From Halosegnis marinus (lineage in GTDB: Archaea > Halobacteriota > Halobacteria > Halobacteriales > Haloarculaceae), in NCBI RefSeq assembly GCF_029338355.1, contig NZ_CP119802.1, forward strand, positions 62,001 to 126,000: DNA of 64,000 nt, in the 5' to 3' direction. The notes beneath the pieces were generated by a model. The model saw only the letters and a list, made by a program, of their open reading frames with translations, was not told the origin of the DNA and searched no databases. The position numbers were made by a program, and so were the translations under genes. Below are positions 33,194 through 48,337 of this stretch, piece by piece; positions within the stretch are counted from its first letter, which is position 1; each line of letters begins with the position of its first letter.

Positions 33194-34366
33194 CTACATG
33201 TCGGGGAACGCCTTCGCGGCGGCCCCGAGTCCGGCGACGTCGTTTATCCAGCGGGCGGCGACGGCCTTCTTCAGCAGTTCGGCGGCCGGCCCGCCGAACG
33301 TCTCGACCACGTCGCCGACGAAGATCACGTCGTGCGCGACGGCGTCGTCGCCGACCGAGATGAGCGTCCCCTTGTCCTCGTGGGTCCACGTCTCCAGCGG
33401 CTGGCCGCGGACGGCGCGCGCGAGATTGACGCCCGCCACGTCGGCGGCCTGCCACGCGGCCTGCGCGGTCGGCGGCGCGGGCATCTCTTCGCCCGGCTGG
33501 TCGATGAGCGCGGCGTCGCCGATGGCGAACACGCGGTCGTCGCTCGTCGTGAAGTCGTGTTCGGCGTTGATGCGGTGGGAACGCTCGTCCTGCTCGACCT
33601 CGGCGGTGGCGGCGGCCTCCTGGCCCGTGATGCCGCCGGTCCACAGCAGCACGTCGTAGTCGAGTTCCGTCTCCTCGCCGATGTAGACGGTCTCCTCGTC
33701 CACCTCGCCGATGAACTCGCCCGTCATGATCTCGATGTCGGCGGCCTCCAGCAGCTTCCGGAGCTTCGCCTGCACGACGGGGTCGTTGTTCGGGAAGACG
33801 CTGTCGAGCCCCTCCACGAGGTGGATGTCTATCGGGGCGCGGTGGCGGTCGCGGAACTCCGCGATCTCGCCGGCCGACTGGATGCCCGACAGACCCGCGC
33901 CGCCCACGACGACCTGTGCGGGGTCCTCCTTCGTCGCCTCGGCGGCGGCGTCCTTGACGGCCTCGTGGACGTCGAGGGCGTCCTGCAGGCTCTTCAGCGT
34001 CAGCGAGTGCTCCTCCAGCCCGTCGATGCCGAAGAAGGCCGTCCGCGAGCCGAAGGCGACGAGGACGTAGTCGTAGTCCACCGTCGAGCCGTCGCCGAGT
34101 TCGATGACGCGCTCGTCGGTGTCGAGCGACTCGACGCGGGCGTTGACGAACCGCGTCGAGGGCGCCTTCAGCTCCTCGCAGTCGAAGGTGATGTTGTCGC
34201 GCACGTCGGGGTTGCGGATGACGCGGTGCGACTCGTGGAGCACGAGGTGGTGGTCCACGTCGGAGATCCACGTGATGTCCGCCTCGCCGTCCAGTTCGCG
34301 TTCGAGTCGTTTCACCGCGCCGGTGCCGGCGTAGCCCGAGCCGAGCACGACGATGTCGTCGGTCAT
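33194..34366 (-). CDS. NDH-2-type FAD-dependent oxidoreductase
   Basis: 390 aa with two dinucleotide-binding folds. The FAD site is VVLGSGYAGTGAVKRL at the N-terminus, the NAD(P)H site is VVVGGAGLSGIQSAGEIAEF near 170, and the third FAD motif is VFAIGDAALID. It resembles type II NADH dehydrogenases, which oxidise NADH and reduce quinone without pumping; the C-terminal helices would attach to the membrane. A TATA-like element sits 26 nt from ATG 34366. Confidence 0.87.
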   Translation of the reverse strand: MTDDIVVLGSGYAGTGAVKRLERELDGEADITWISDVDHHLVLHESHRVIRNPDVRDNITFDCEELKAPSTRFVNARVESLDTDERVIELGDGSTVDYDYVLVAFGSRTAFFGIDGLEEHSLTLKSLQDALDVHEAVKDAAAEATKEDPAQVVVGGAGLSGIQSAGEIAEFRDRHRAPIDIHLVEGLDSVFPNNDPVVQAKLRKLLEAADIEIMTGEFIGEVDEETVYIGEETELDYDVLLWTGGITGQEAAATAEVEQDERSHRINAEHDFTTSDDRVFAIGDAALIDQPGEEMPAPPTAQAAWQAADVAGVNLARAVRGQPLETWTHEDKGTLISVGDDAVAHDVIFVGDVVETFGGPAAELLKKAVAARWINDVAGLGAAAKAFPDM

Positions 34367-34388
34367 ACCACTGCTGGGAGGGCTTCGG

Positions 34389-34395
34389 ATACAAA
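34389..34395 (-). promoter_or_regulatory. TATA-like element of the NDH-2 gene
   Basis: The minus strand reads TTTGTAT, centred 26 nt from the ATG at 34366, so a leaderless transcript is predicted. Confidence 0.45.
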
Positions 34396-34434
34396 GCCTG
34401 CGGAACGCGCGTGCCCGCGCGGCGACGTTTGCCG

Positions 34435-34974
34435 TTACTTCGCGGGCGTCTCGCCCTCGGCCGGCGCGCGCATGTCGTCGATGGTGAGGATGAGGCTGTT
34501 GTTGGTGTCGTCCTTCCCGTCGAGGGTGCCCTCGATGCGGAGCTTCGAGAGCGGCGTCGGCCCGACGACGATGCTGTCGCCCTCGTGGAAGTCGCCGATG
34601 GAGCCCTGCAGGCGTATCTCGGCGCGGCAGAGTTCGGGGTGGTGGACGCTCGTGAGGTCTATCTCCTGGACGTTCGCGCCCTCGACGCGCTCGCCGTTGT
34701 GCTCGAAGGGGACGTCCGCGGCCTGGTCCATCTCCTGTATCTCCAGGGCGTCGTAGGCCGTGCCCGTGGGCTTGTAGCCGCCCTTCGGGCCGGGGACGCC
34801 CTCGACCAGCTGGAGCGCCTTCAGGCTCTGCATCTGGTTGCGGATGGTTCCGGGGTTGCGGTCTACCTCCTCCGCGATGTCCTCCCCCTTCACCGCGGTC
34901 TCCGTCTCGCGGTAGAGGTTGATGAGCGCCTCCAGAATCTTCTTCTGGGACGGCGTGAGCTCGATGGATGACAT
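34435..34974 (-). CDS. Winged-helix transcriptional regulator
   Basis: 179 aa. Residues 1-75 are a winged HTH (LTPSQKKILEALINLYRETE ... EEVDRNPGTIRNQMQSLKALQLVEGV), like the HTH of COG2524/Rrf2-type proteins. The rest (GANVQEIDLTSVHHPELCRAEIRLQGSIGDFHEGDSIVVGPTPLSKLRIEGTL) is a beta-rich domain, not the usual CBS pair. ATG 34974 is supported by a TATA-like element 26 nt upstream. Targets unknown; its neighbours are NDH-2 and a sugar epimerase. Confidence 0.78.
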   Translation of the reverse strand: MSSIELTPSQKKILEALINLYRETETAVKGEDIAEEVDRNPGTIRNQMQSLKALQLVEGVPGPKGGYKPTGTAYDALEIQEMDQAADVPFEHNGERVEGANVQEIDLTSVHHPELCRAEIRLQGSIGDFHEGDSIVVGPTPLSKLRIEGTLDGKDDTNNSLILTIDDMRAPAEGETPAK

Positions 34975-34996
34975 AAAAAGGGGTTCGGTGACGCCG

Positions 34997-35004
34997 ATAT
35001 TAAA
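34997..35004 (-). promoter_or_regulatory. TATA element of the winged-helix regulator
   Basis: ATATTAAA (minus strand TTTAATAT) is centred 26 nt from the ATG at 34974, so the regulator mRNA should be leaderless. No palindromic operator is apparent around it. Confidence 0.55.
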
Positions 35005-35092
35005 GGCGGCGGTGACCCGGGGCGAACCGTTCGCCGGGGCGACACGCCCGCGTACCGACACCGACTTGACGGGCGCACGTGCCCGTCCGAGC

Positions 35093-36007
35093 ATGCAGGG
35101 CAAACGCGTACTCGTGACCGGGGGCGCGGGCTTCATCGGCTCGAACCTCGCCAACCGACTCGCGGCGGACAACGACGTGGTGGCGGTGGACGACCTCTAC
35201 CTCGGCACGCCCGAGAACCTCGACGACGAGGTGGAGTTCGTGGACGCCTCCGTGCTGGACGACGACCTGCCGGCGGACGTGGACGTCCTCTTCCACCTCG
35301 CGGCGCTCTCCTCGCGCCCGATGCACGAGGAGAACCCGGCGCGCGGCGCCCGCGTCAACGTCGAGGGGTTCATCAACACGGTCGAGCAGGTCCGCGCGCA
35401 CGGCTGTGACACCGTCGTCTACGCCTCCACCTCCTCCATCTACGGCGACCGCACCGAGCCCTCGCCCGAGGACATGGACGTGGAGGCCCGGACGGGCTAC
35501 GAGGCGTCGAAGCTCGCCCGCGAGCGCTACGCCGAGTACTACCAGAACTTCCACGAGATGTCGATGGCCGGGATGCGCTTCTTCGCCGTCTACGAGGGGT
35601 TCTCGGGCGCCGAGGAGCACAAGGGGGAGTTCGCGAACCTCATCACGCAGTTCGCCCACGAGGTCGCCACCGGGACCCCGCCGGACATCTGGGGCGACGG
35701 CACCCAGACGCGCGACTTCACCCACGTCGCGGACGTGGCGCGCGGCCTCGAACTCGCGGCCGACCACGAACTCGACGGCATCTACAACCTCGGCACGGGC
35801 GACTCCTACTCGCTGAACGAACTGGTCGCGCGGCTCAACGACATCCTCGGGACGGACGTGGAGCCGACCTACTCCGAGAACACGATGAAGAACTACGTCC
35901 ACGACACGATGGCCGACCCCTCGAAGATGCACGAGGCGACCGGCTGGGAACCGGAAATCGACTTCGAAGAGGGACTCCGTCGCGTCTGCGAGCCGTACCT
36001 CGACTGA
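35093..36007 (+). CDS. NAD-dependent sugar epimerase/dehydratase (UDP-glucose 4-epimerase-like)
   Basis: A 304-aa extended short-chain dehydrogenase. The NAD site is TGGAGFIG (9-16). The catalytic pair is Tyr136 and Lys140 in YEASK, after the STSSIYG strand. The C-terminal half (TQTRDFTHVADVARGLELAAD ... GIYNLGTGDSYSLNEL) binds the nucleotide sugar. It belongs with UDP-glucose 4-epimerase/dTDP-glucose dehydratase-type enzymes of glycan synthesis; the exact substrate is open. Confidence 0.85.
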   Translation: MQGKRVLVTGGAGFIGSNLANRLAADNDVVAVDDLYLGTPENLDDEVEFVDASVLDDDLPADVDVLFHLAALSSRPMHEENPARGARVNVEGFINTVEQVRAHGCDTVVYASTSSIYGDRTEPSPEDMDVEARTGYEASKLARERYAEYYQNFHEMSMAGMRFFAVYEGFSGAEEHKGEFANLITQFAHEVATGTPPDIWGDGTQTRDFTHVADVARGLELAADHELDGIYNLGTGDSYSLNELVARLNDILGTDVEPTYSENTMKNYVHDTMADPSKMHEATGWEPEIDFEEGLRRVCEPYLD

Positions 36008-36049
36008 CGGTTCCGGGGGTTTTTCACCCGCCGCGGGCGCTCATCGGCT

Positions 36050-36940
36050 ATGAACGTCCGACTCATCGGCGTCCCGATGGACCTCGGCGCGGACCGCCGC
36101 GGCGTGGACATGGGCCCCTCCGCCATCCGCTACGCCGGCCTCGCCGACGAACTCGCCGCGGTCGGCCACGACGTGCGCGACGACGGCGACCTCGCGGTCC
36201 CGACGCCCGAGACGACCGCCGACAGCGGCGGCGGCGCGAAGTACCTCGCGGAGACCGCGGAGGTGTGTCGCGACCTCCGCGCGGCCGTCACGGACGCACT
36301 CGACGACGGCGCCTTCCCGCTCGTGCTCGGCGGCGACCACTCCATCGCCGTCGGCACCGCGGGCGGGGCCGCCGCGACCGGCTCGACCGGCGTCGTCTGG
36401 TTCGACGCCCACGGCGACTTCAACACCCCGGAGACGACGCCCTCGGGCAACGTCCACGGGATGCCCGTCGCCGCCCTGCTCGGGCGCGGCGAGTTCGCCG
36501 ACGCCGCGTGGGCCCGCGCGTCGAACATCGACCCCGAGAACGTCGCGCTCGTCGGCATCCGCTCGCTGGACGACGCCGAGCGCGCCGCGCTCGCGGACAG
36601 CGAGGTCACCGTCTACACGATGTCCGACATCGACGAGCGGGGACTGACCGACGTGGCCGACGAGGCGCTCGCCGTCGCGGCGGACGGCACCGACGGGCTC
36701 CACGTCTCGCTCGACATGGACTTCCTCGACCCGGACGAGGCGCCCGGCGTGGGCACCCCGGTCCGCGGCGGCGTCACCTACCGCGAGGCCCACGCCGCGA
36801 TGGAGGCCGTCGCCGACCGCATCGACGACGTGCGCACGATGGAGGTGGTCGAGGTGAACCCCATCCTCGACAGCCACAACCGCACCGCGGAACTCGCCGT
36901 CGAACTGCTCGCCTCCGCGCTCGGTAAGCGCATCCTCTGA
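36050..36940 (+). CDS. rocF: Arginase
   Basis: A 296-aa ureohydrolase. Manganese ligands: His97 (GGDHSIAVG), Asp119, His121 and Asp123 (WFDAHGDFNT), and Asp222 and Asp224 (SLDMDFLDP). The PETTPSGNVHGMP loop matches arginase rather than agmatinase. It hydrolyses arginine to ornithine and urea. A T-rich TATA-like stretch at 36020-36024 lies about 28 nt before the ATG, suggesting a leaderless mRNA. Confidence 0.93.
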   Translation: MNVRLIGVPMDLGADRRGVDMGPSAIRYAGLADELAAVGHDVRDDGDLAVPTPETTADSGGGAKYLAETAEVCRDLRAAVTDALDDGAFPLVLGGDHSIAVGTAGGAAATGSTGVVWFDAHGDFNTPETTPSGNVHGMPVAALLGRGEFADAAWARASNIDPENVALVGIRSLDDAERAALADSEVTVYTMSDIDERGLTDVADEALAVAADGTDGLHVSLDMDFLDPDEAPGVGTPVRGGVTYREAHAAMEAVADRIDDVRTMEVVEVNPILDSHNRTAELAVELLASALGKRIL

Positions 36941-36941
36941 C

Positions 36942-37583
36942 TCACTCGGGCGCGCGGCGCGCCACCGCCGTGACGAAGCTCCCGTGGTTGTGTCGGCGCG
37001 CGTCGACCCGTGGGAACACCTCGCGCAGCAGGCCGACCACGTCGGTGTCGGGGTGCCAGTTCGTCGCCCACGCGTTCACCCGGTCGTTCACGGGGTTCAA
37101 CAGTCGGTGCGGCCACCCGTCGTACGGCCGGGCGTCGAGCACCGCGAACCGGCCGCCGGGCCGGAGGACGCGCCGGACCTCGCGGACCGCGCCCGCGGCG
37201 TCCGGCATCGCGGTCAGCGACAGGGAGGCGTACGCCGCGTCGAACGACTCATCCGGAAAAGGAAGCCGCGCGGCGTCGCCTCGGACGACGCCCGTCGGGG
37301 CCGGCGCGTCGCGGACTCGGTCGCGGGCGCGGGCCGTCATCCGTTCCGAGTAGTCGAGACAGACGACGCCGCCGGTCGGGCCGACGGGCCGGCCCAGCCG
37401 CTCGGCGTTGACGCCCGGCCCGGCCCCGAGGTCCAGCACGCGCTCGCCGGTCGAGAGCCCGAGCGACGCGACGGAGCGGCGCCGGAGTTCGGCCTCGCGG
37501 CCGGCGAACGCGACCCGCGAGAGCAGGCGGAACAGCGACCAGCGGTCGGCCCAGCGGTCGTAGAGCCGCCGTCCGCGGTCCAC
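36942..37583 (-). CDS. SAM-dependent methyltransferase, UbiE/ArsM-like
   Basis: 213 aa. YDRWADRWSLFRLLSRV leads into motif I VLDLGAGPGVNAERLG, then VVCLDYSERMTARARDRV, PFPDESFDAAYASLSLTAMPD and VRRVLRPGGRFAVLDARPYDG. It resembles small-molecule/quinone or metalloid C-methyltransferases. It starts at GTG 37583, immediately after the stop of the HMA chaperone gene, so the two are co-transcribed. The heavy-metal context is suggestive only. Confidence 0.82.
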   Translation of the reverse strand: MDRGRRLYDRWADRWSLFRLLSRVAFAGREAELRRRSVASLGLSTGERVLDLGAGPGVNAERLGRPVGPTGGVVCLDYSERMTARARDRVRDAPAPTGVVRGDAARLPFPDESFDAAYASLSLTAMPDAAGAVREVRRVLRPGGRFAVLDARPYDGWPHRLLNPVNDRVNAWATNWHPDTDVVGLLREVFPRVDARRHNHGSFVTAVARRAPE

Positions 37584-37781
37584 CTACGCGCTCGCGTCGT
37601 AGCCGGCCTCCTCGACCGCCGCGACGAGCGACGCCGCGTCGGCCTCGCCCTCCACGCTCGCGGTGTCAGTCTCGCGGTCGGCCGTCGCCCCGGTGACCCC
37701 GGCCACGTCCGACAGCGCCTCCTCGACCGCCGATTCACAGCCGCCACAGCTCATCCCCTCGACGGTGATGGTTCGCGTCAT
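37584..37781 (-). CDS. Heavy-metal-associated (HMA/CopZ-like) chaperone
   Basis: A 65-aa single HMA domain: VEGMSCGGCESAVEEAL with metal ligands Cys12 and Cys15, ending EEAGYDASA. Such proteins ferry Cu(I), for example to CopA. The copper ATPase of this window is 30 kb away. The gene abuts a methyltransferase gene. Confidence 0.9.
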   Translation of the reverse strand: MTRTITVEGMSCGGCESAVEEALSDVAGVTGATADRETDTASVEGEADAASLVAAVEEAGYDASA

Positions 37782-37861
37782 ATCCGGTCCGAGGACCGCG
37801 ACGGGTTTGTCGGTTTCGCCGCGCGCCGAGCGCTTTAGGTCGCGCGACCCCAACGGCGGGT

Positions 37862-38146
37862 ATGGACCTCGGGGACACGCGCGTCCGGCTCGCCGCCGCG
37901 GCCGTGCTCGCCGCCTTCGCCGCGCCGCCGGCGCTGCTCGTGACCGTCGCGGCGCTCGACCTCTCGGTGCCCCCGTCGGTCGTCGTCGCGGCACTCGGCC
38001 TCCCGCTCGCGCTCATCACGCTCGGACTGGCGTACGTCGCGCGGGAGGTCGCCTCGAAGCCGGACGAGCCGACGCTGGTGGGCGACGAACTCGCGGAGAA
38101 GGTCGGGATGACGAGCGAGGAGTACCGGGAACTGACCGAGGAGTAG
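37862..38146 (+). CDS. Small membrane protein of unknown function
   Basis: 94 aa with two hydrophobic helices (about residues 8-30 and 38-60) and an acidic C-terminal tail EKVGMTSEEYRELTEE. It starts at ATG 37862 and is convergent with gyrA, leaving a single base between the stop codons. No family recognised. Confidence 0.65.
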   Translation: MDLGDTRVRLAAAAVLAAFAAPPALLVTVAALDLSVPPSVVVAALGLPLALITLGLAYVAREVASKPDEPTLVGDELAEKVGMTSEEYRELTEE

Positions 38147-38147
38147 C

Positions 38148-42664
<4,517 letters not shown>

Positions 42665-44728
42665 TCAGTCGCCGTCGCCCGCGCCGACCGGGACGCCGAG
42701 GCGGTCACAGAGCCACGTCCAGCGGTCGACCTGCTCGCGGACGATACGCTCGGTGGGCTTACCGACGCCGTGGCCGGTGTCCGTCTCCGTCCGGAGCAGT
42801 ATCGGTCCCTCGCCCGTCTGGTTGGCCTGTACGCGGGCCGTCGTCTTCCGGGCGTGGGCCGGGTGGACGCGCGTGTCGCCCAGCGCGGTGGTGAACAGCG
42901 TCGGCGGGTACGCCCGCTCCGCGACGTTGTGGTACGGCGAGTACTCGCGGAGGTACTCGAACGCCTCCGGGTCGTCGGGCGACCCGTACTCGCTCGTCCA
43001 CGACGCGCCGAGCAGGAACCGGTGGAACCGCAGCATGTCGAGCAGCGGCACCTCACACAGCACCGCGGCCCACAGGTCCGGCCGCTGGGTGAGCGCCGCC
43101 CCCGTCAGCAGACCGCCGTTGGACCCGCCCCAGACCCCGATACGGTCCGGGTCGGCGTACTCGTCCCCGATACCCTCGGCCACGGCGTAGAGGTCGTCGA
43201 AGACGTTCTGCTTGTCCCCGAACATCCCCGCGCGGTGCCACGACTCGCCGTACTCCGACCCGCCGCGCAGGCAGGCGACGACGAAGACGCCGCCCGCGTC
43301 GAGGAACGGCCCGGCGAACCGCCGGAACGACGGCGTCAGCGCGATGCGGAAGCCGCCGTAGCCGTAGATGACTGCGGGCGCGTCCCCGTCCGGGTCGGCG
43401 TCCGCGGCGCGCACGACGAACGCCGGCACCTCGGTGCCGTCGGCCGACTCGTGGAACGTCCGCTCGACGGTCACGTCGACGTCGAGGTCCGCGTCCGCCT
43501 GCGCTATCGCCGTCGCGGTCCCCTCGGCCACGTCGTAACGCCGGACCCGGGCCGGTTCGGCGAAGCCCTGCACGACGTGGAACAGGTCGGTCCCGTCGTC
43601 GTCGACGTCGAGCGCGGCCGCGGGGACGGTACAGAGGTCCGGCGTCGGCACCGTCGCCGTCCGTTCGCCGTCGCGCCACAGCGTCAGTTCCGCGCTCGCG
43701 TCGTGGAGGTGGACCGCGGCGAGCGCGTCGCCCACGGTCGTCACGCCCTGCAGAACGCCCTCCGTCTCGGGCACGGCGTCCGGGTAGTCGGCGAGCGCGA
43801 GGTCGTCGCCGGTCCGGGCCTCGGCGAGCGGGACGGCGACGACGCGGCCCCGGTCGGCCTCGTGGTCCGTCCGCAGGTACAGGGTGTCCTCGCCGGCCGT
43901 GGCGTCGATGCTGGCGTCGAGTCCGGTCACGAGCGGCACGAGCGGGTCCGCCCGCGACTCGTCGGCGCGGTAGAGGTCGGTCGTGTCCCACCCCTGACTC
44001 ACCGCGACGAACAGGGCGTCCCCGTCGTCGGTCGTCAGGACCGGCAGTTCCCGCGGGCCGAAGTCGTCGGTCACGAGTCGGTCGTCGGCCGGGTCCGCGC
44101 CGTGCTCGTGGTAGTAGAGCGCCCGGTCGAGTTGGCCGCCGCCTTCCGAATCGGCCTCGCCGGCCGTCCCCGTCCGCACGGAGTAGAAGCCCTTGTCGGT
44201 CCACGCGAACCCGCCGGGGTTCGTGCGGCCCACGTTCGGAACCTCCTCGCGTTCCTCGCCCGTGGCGGCGTCCACGACGCGCAGGTCGTACTGCTCGGTG
44301 CCGCCCTCGTCGTAGCCGTAGGCGACGCGCTCGCCGTCGGGGCCGACGACGAACCAGTTCATCGAGGCCGCCTCGCCCGCGAAGCCGTTGGGGTCCACGA
44401 GGACGCGCGGCTCGCCGTCGAGCGACTCCTGGACGTGGAGGACTGCGTGGTCCTCGTGGGGAGCCTCTATCGTCCGGAAGTAGCGGTCCCCGGCGACGGT
44501 GACGGGGCCGTAGTCGGTGACGCGGGCCACGTCCTCGAAGCGCGGGCGGAGCGCGTCGCGGGTGTCGGTGTCGAGGACCGCGTCGGCGTACTCGTTCTGC
44601 GCGTCGGTCCACTCGCGGACGCGCTCGTCGTCGTCGGCCTCCAGCCAGCGGTACGGGTCGGCTATCTCCTCGCCGTGGAGCGTCTCGGTCGTCGGCTCGC
44701 ACGGTGTCTCGGGCGGCGTCTCTCGCAC
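42665..44728 (-). CDS. Prolyl oligopeptidase-family serine peptidase (S9A)
   Basis: About 687 aa. An N-terminal beta-propeller (residues ~60-390) precedes an alpha/beta-hydrolase domain with catalytic Ser536 (GGSNGG), Asp618 (ALGDTRVHP) and His653 (TGHGVG). The N-terminal [24 protein letters not shown] is typical of S9A. It cleaves short peptides after proline in the cytosol. GTG 44728 ([12 protein letters not shown]) is chosen because the longer frame would reach into the divergent top6B gene. Confidence 0.9.
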   Translation of the reverse strand: MRETPPETPCEPTTETLHGEEIADPYRWLEADDDERVREWTDAQNEYADAVLDTDTRDALRPRFEDVARVTDYGPVTVAGDRYFRTIEAPHEDHAVLHVQESLDGEPRVLVDPNGFAGEAASMNWFVVGPDGERVAYGYDEGGTEQYDLRVVDAATGEEREEVPNVGRTNPGGFAWTDKGFYSVRTGTAGEADSEGGGQLDRALYYHEHGADPADDRLVTDDFGPRELPVLTTDDGDALFVAVSQGWDTTDLYRADESRADPLVPLVTGLDASIDATAGEDTLYLRTDHEADRGRVVAVPLAEARTGDDLALADYPDAVPETEGVLQGVTTVGDALAAVHLHDASAELTLWRDGERTATVPTPDLCTVPAAALDVDDDGTDLFHVVQGFAEPARVRRYDVAEGTATAIAQADADLDVDVTVERTFHESADGTEVPAFVVRAADADPDGDAPAVIYGYGGFRIALTPSFRRFAGPFLDAGGVFVVACLRGGSEYGESWHRAGMFGDKQNVFDDLYAVAEGIGDEYADPDRIGVWGGSNGGLLTGAALTQRPDLWAAVLCEVPLLDMLRFHRFLLGASWTSEYGSPDDPEAFEYLREYSPYHNVAERAYPPTLFTTALGDTRVHPAHARKTTARVQANQTGEGPILLRTETDTGHGVGKPTERIVREQVDRWTWLCDRLGVPVGAGDGD

Positions 44729-44798
44729 GCCCCGAGGTTCGACCGCGGGGCGATAAACCTCGGGAAACGGTTTCACTTTCACCGAGCCACCGCGAGGG

Positions 44799-44804
44799 TT
44801 TTTA
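44799..44804 (+). promoter_or_regulatory. TATA-like element of the top6BA operon
   Basis: TTTTTA is centred about 27 nt before the top6B ATG at 44829, so the top6BA mRNA is predicted to be leaderless. Confidence 0.45.
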
Positions 44805-44828
44805 CCCCCCGCCGGCAAGCCACGGAAC

Positions 44829-47222
44829 ATGACCTCCTATCAGTCGTCGCTCGGCGAGGGCGGCGGGGGAACCGTCGCGGACGAACTCGCCGAGTCCCAG
44901 CGGTCCATCTCCATCGCCGAGTTCTTCGAGAAGAACAAGCAGATGCTCGGCTTCGATTCGGGCGGGAAGGCGCTCGTCACGGCCGTCAAGGAGGCCGTGG
45001 ACAACGCGCTCGACGCCACCGAGGAGGCCGGCCTCCTCCCCGACGTGTACGTCGAGATCGCCGACGCGGGCGACTACTACCGCCTCGTCGTCGAGGACAA
45101 CGGTCCCGGCATCACCCGCGAGCAGGTCCCGAAGGTGTTCGGGAAACTACTGTACGGCTCCCGCTTCCACGCCCGCGAGCAGTCGCGCGGCCAGCAGGGT
45201 ATCGGCATCTCCGCCGCCGTCCTCTACTCGCAACTCACCTCCGGCAAGCCGGCGAAGATAACCTCGAAGACGGGCGCGGACCGACCGGCCCGGAAGTTCG
45301 AACTCACCATCGACACCGACACCAACGAGCCGGAGGTGTCGCTGGACGAGGAGACGACGTGGGAGCGCCCGCACGGCACCCGCATCGAACTGGAGATGGA
45401 GGCGAACATGCGCGCTCGCCAACAGCTCCACGACTACATCAAGTACACCGCGGTCGTGAACCCCCACGCCCGCATCGAGTTCCGCGAGCCGAAGGCCCAC
45501 GAGAAGTACGAGCGCGCGACGGACCAACTCCCCGCCGAGACGGAGGAGATACGCCCGCACCCGCACGGCGTCGAACTCGGCACCCTGCTGAAGATGCTCG
45601 CCGCGACGGAGTCGTACTCGCTGTCGGGGTTCATGCAGGAGGAGTTCACCCGCGTCGGCGCGAAGACGGCCGGGTCCGTCCTCGACCGCTTCCGCGACCG
45701 CCACTTCGGTCGGGAGATGACGTGGACCGCGCCCGCGGCCCACGACGAGGTCTCCGTGGCCGACGAGGTCGCGGAAGCCACCTCGAACAAGGGCGCGGAG
45801 GCGACGGAGTCGTTCGCGACGACCATCGCCGACGCCGTCGCCGACCGCGGCCGCGTGGCCCACCACGAGGTCGTCGCTATCGTCGCCGAGGCGGCCGACG
45901 AGGCCGAGGAGACCTTCGGCAAGACGTTCGGCGAGGCCGTCCGCGAGAACGCCGTCGCGGCCGCGTGGTACGCCTGCACCCGGACGCGCCGGGAGGACGT
46001 CTACCCGCTCGTGGACGGGGCGACCACGACCCGGAAGGACGACGCCGCAGTCGAGGGGCTGGCCCGCCGGCTCGCCGAGAAGTTCGAGGAGCAGGAGGAC
46101 AACCGGAACCGCACCACGCGCGCCGAACTGGACGACTTCGTCGCCCGCGCCGCGGAGATGACCGAGGAGACCGACGGCGAGACGTTCGGCGAGACGGCCC
46201 GGGGGAACATCGCCGACGCGGTCTGGGCGGAAATGCGCACGGTGCCGGACGACCCGCCGAAGGTGAAGGAAGTGGCGAACACGCGCGACATCGCCGCGGA
46301 GTTCCTCGAAGCGATGCGAGAGACGGACATCCTCGCGCCGCCGACGAACTGCCTCGCGCCCATCACGCCCGAACTGGTCGAGAAGGGGCTCCGCAAGGAG
46401 TACGACGCGGACTTCTACGCGGCCGCGACCCGCGACGCCGAGGTCCACCGGGGCGACCCGTTCATCGTGGAGGCCGGCATCGCCTACGGGGGCGACCTCC
46501 CCGCCGAGGGGAACGTCGAGGTGTTACGGTTCGCGAACCGCGTCCCGCTGGTGTACCGGCTGGGCGCGTGTTCCACGACGGACGTGGTGAAGCGCATCAA
46601 CTGGCGCAACTACGGGCTGGACCAGCCGGGCGGCACCGGGATGCCGAACGGGCCCGCGGTCATCACGGTCCACATCGCCTCCACGAACGTCCCGTTCACG
46701 AGCGAGTCGAAGGACGCGGTGGCGAACGTCCCCGAGATAGAGGACGAGATAGAGCTCGCGCTCCGCGAGGCGGCCCGCGAACTGAAGTCGTACCTGAACA
46801 AACAGCGGTCGCTGGAGAAGCGCCGGCGCAAGCAGAACGTGCTCGTGGACATCCTCCCCGAGATGGCCCGGAAGCTCTCGGAGGTGACCGGCCGCGAGCC
46901 GCTGAACATCGACGACTCGCTGGCGCGCATCATGAACAACGTGCTCGTCGAGCGCACCGTCGAGGACGGCCGGGTGCGGCTCGCCGTCCAGAACCACGGC
47001 TCGACGGGGGCCCAACTGGAGGTGACCGACATCGTCAGCGAGGACCCCGGCGACGTGGAGGGCGCGACCGTCGTCGAGATGGACGGCGAGTGGTTCGTGA
47101 AGTGGAGCGCGGACGTGGCCGGCGGCGACGAGGCGGCCATCGAGTACGACGTGAGCGACGACGCCGAGTTCGACGTCTCGGTCGAGGGCGTCGAGGCGGA
47201 GAAAATAACGGTGAACGCCTGA
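44829..47222 (+). CDS. top6B: DNA topoisomerase VI subunit B
   Basis: 797 aa. GHKL ATPase: [45 protein letters not shown] and the ATP lid [17 protein letters not shown]. An H2TH region and the transducer follow. It is far longer than the ~530-aa Sulfolobus subunit because of a central acidic insertion (about residues 315-468) made of two similar units. The top6A gene begins 2 bp after its stop. With Top6A it relaxes and decatenates DNA. Confidence 0.97.
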   Translation: MTSYQSSLGEGGGGTVADELAESQRSISIAEFFEKNKQMLGFDSGGKALVTAVKEAVDNALDATEEAGLLPDVYVEIADAGDYYRLVVEDNGPGITREQVPKVFGKLLYGSRFHAREQSRGQQGIGISAAVLYSQLTSGKPAKITSKTGADRPARKFELTIDTDTNEPEVSLDEETTWERPHGTRIELEMEANMRARQQLHDYIKYTAVVNPHARIEFREPKAHEKYERATDQLPAETEEIRPHPHGVELGTLLKMLAATESYSLSGFMQEEFTRVGAKTAGSVLDRFRDRHFGREMTWTAPAAHDEVSVADEVAEATSNKGAEATESFATTIADAVADRGRVAHHEVVAIVAEAADEAEETFGKTFGEAVRENAVAAAWYACTRTRREDVYPLVDGATTTRKDDAAVEGLARRLAEKFEEQEDNRNRTTRAELDDFVARAAEMTEETDGETFGETARGNIADAVWAEMRTVPDDPPKVKEVANTRDIAAEFLEAMRETDILAPPTNCLAPITPELVEKGLRKEYDADFYAAATRDAEVHRGDPFIVEAGIAYGGDLPAEGNVEVLRFANRVPLVYRLGACSTTDVVKRINWRNYGLDQPGGTGMPNGPAVITVHIASTNVPFTSESKDAVANVPEIEDEIELALREAARELKSYLNKQRSLEKRRRKQNVLVDILPEMARKLSEVTGREPLNIDDSLARIMNNVLVERTVEDGRVRLAVQNHGSTGAQLEVTDIVSEDPGDVEGATVVEMDGEWFVKWSADVAGGDEAAIEYDVSDDAEFDVSVEGVEAEKITVNA

Positions 47223-47224
47223 CC

Positions 47225-48331
47225 ATGAGTTCCGATACCGACATCACGACGGACGAACAGCGGGCCCGCGAGCAGCTCGTGCGGCTCTCCGAGCGGTTCT
47301 ACGACCAGTTCGCCGGCGGCGACGTGCCGTCGATGGAGATACCGACGCGCTCGAAGTCGAACATCGTGTTCGACGAGGACGCGGGCGTCTGGGTGCTCGG
47401 CGACCGGCACTCCACGCGCTCGGCCAACAGCGTCGGCGGCGCGAAGAAGCTCCTGAAGTCCATCTACGCGGTGGAGTTCCTCGCCAATCAGCTGGACGAG
47501 GACCGCTCCTCGACCCTGCGTGAGCTGTACTACCTCTCGGAGTCGTGGGACAACGAGTACGCGCAGTTCAACGACCAGGACGAGTCGAACCAGCTCATCG
47601 AGGACCTGGAGGTCGTCTCCGGCGTCACCCGCGAGGACTTCCACATGCGCCCGGAGGAGTCGGGCGCGACGCTGATGGGCCCGCTCGAACTCCGCGAGCA
47701 GACCCGCCGCGGCGACCGGGTCATCCACTGTCAGGAGGACGTCGGCGAGGGCGGGTACCAGATACCGAACAACCCCGACACCATCGACTTCCTCGACCAC
47801 GACGCCGACTTCATCCTCTGCGTGGAGACCGGCGGCATGCGCGACCGGCTGGTGGAGAACGGCTTCGACACCGACTACAACACCATCGTCGTCCACCTGA
47901 AGGGCCAGCCGGCCCGCGCCACCCGGCGCATCACGAAGCGGCTCCACGACGAACTCGACCTCCCGGTCGTGGTCTTCACCGACGGCGACCCGTGGTCGTA
48001 CCGCATCTACGGCTCCGTCGCGTACGGCTCCATCAAGTCGGCACACCTCTCGGAGTACCTCGCGACCCCCGCCGCGAAGTTCGTCGGCATCCGCCCGCAG
48101 GACATCCGGGAGTACGACCTCCCCTCGGACCCCCTCTCGGACTCGGACGTGAACGCGCTCGAGTCCGAACTGGAGGACCCGCGGTTCAAGAGCGACTTCT
48201 GGACCGAACAGATAGAGCTCCAGCTCGACATCGGAAAGAAGTCCGAACAGCAGGCGCTCGCCTCGCGCGGCCTCGACTTCGTTACCGACGAGTACCTGCC
48301 GACGCGCCTCTCCGAGATGGGCGTCATCTGA
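47225..48331 (+). CDS. top6A: DNA topoisomerase VI subunit A
   Basis: A 368-aa Spo11-like transesterase. The winged-helix region carries the catalytic tyrosine in [12 protein letters not shown] (Tyr102 or Tyr103). TOPRIM acidic residues appear in [12 protein letters not shown] and [15 protein letters not shown]. The C-terminal end [25 protein letters not shown] is typical. It makes the double-strand break used for strand passage. It is translated right behind top6B. Confidence 0.97.
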   Translation: MSSDTDITTDEQRAREQLVRLSERFYDQFAGGDVPSMEIPTRSKSNIVFDEDAGVWVLGDRHSTRSANSVGGAKKLLKSIYAVEFLANQLDEDRSSTLRELYYLSESWDNEYAQFNDQDESNQLIEDLEVVSGVTREDFHMRPEESGATLMGPLELREQTRRGDRVIHCQEDVGEGGYQIPNNPDTIDFLDHDADFILCVETGGMRDRLVENGFDTDYNTIVVHLKGQPARATRRITKRLHDELDLPVVVFTDGDPWSYRIYGSVAYGSIKSAHLSEYLATPAAKFVGIRPQDIREYDLPSDPLSDSDVNALESELEDPRFKSDFWTEQIELQLDIGKKSEQQALASRGLDFVTDEYLPTRLSEMGVI

Positions 48332-48337
48332 GTCGCG

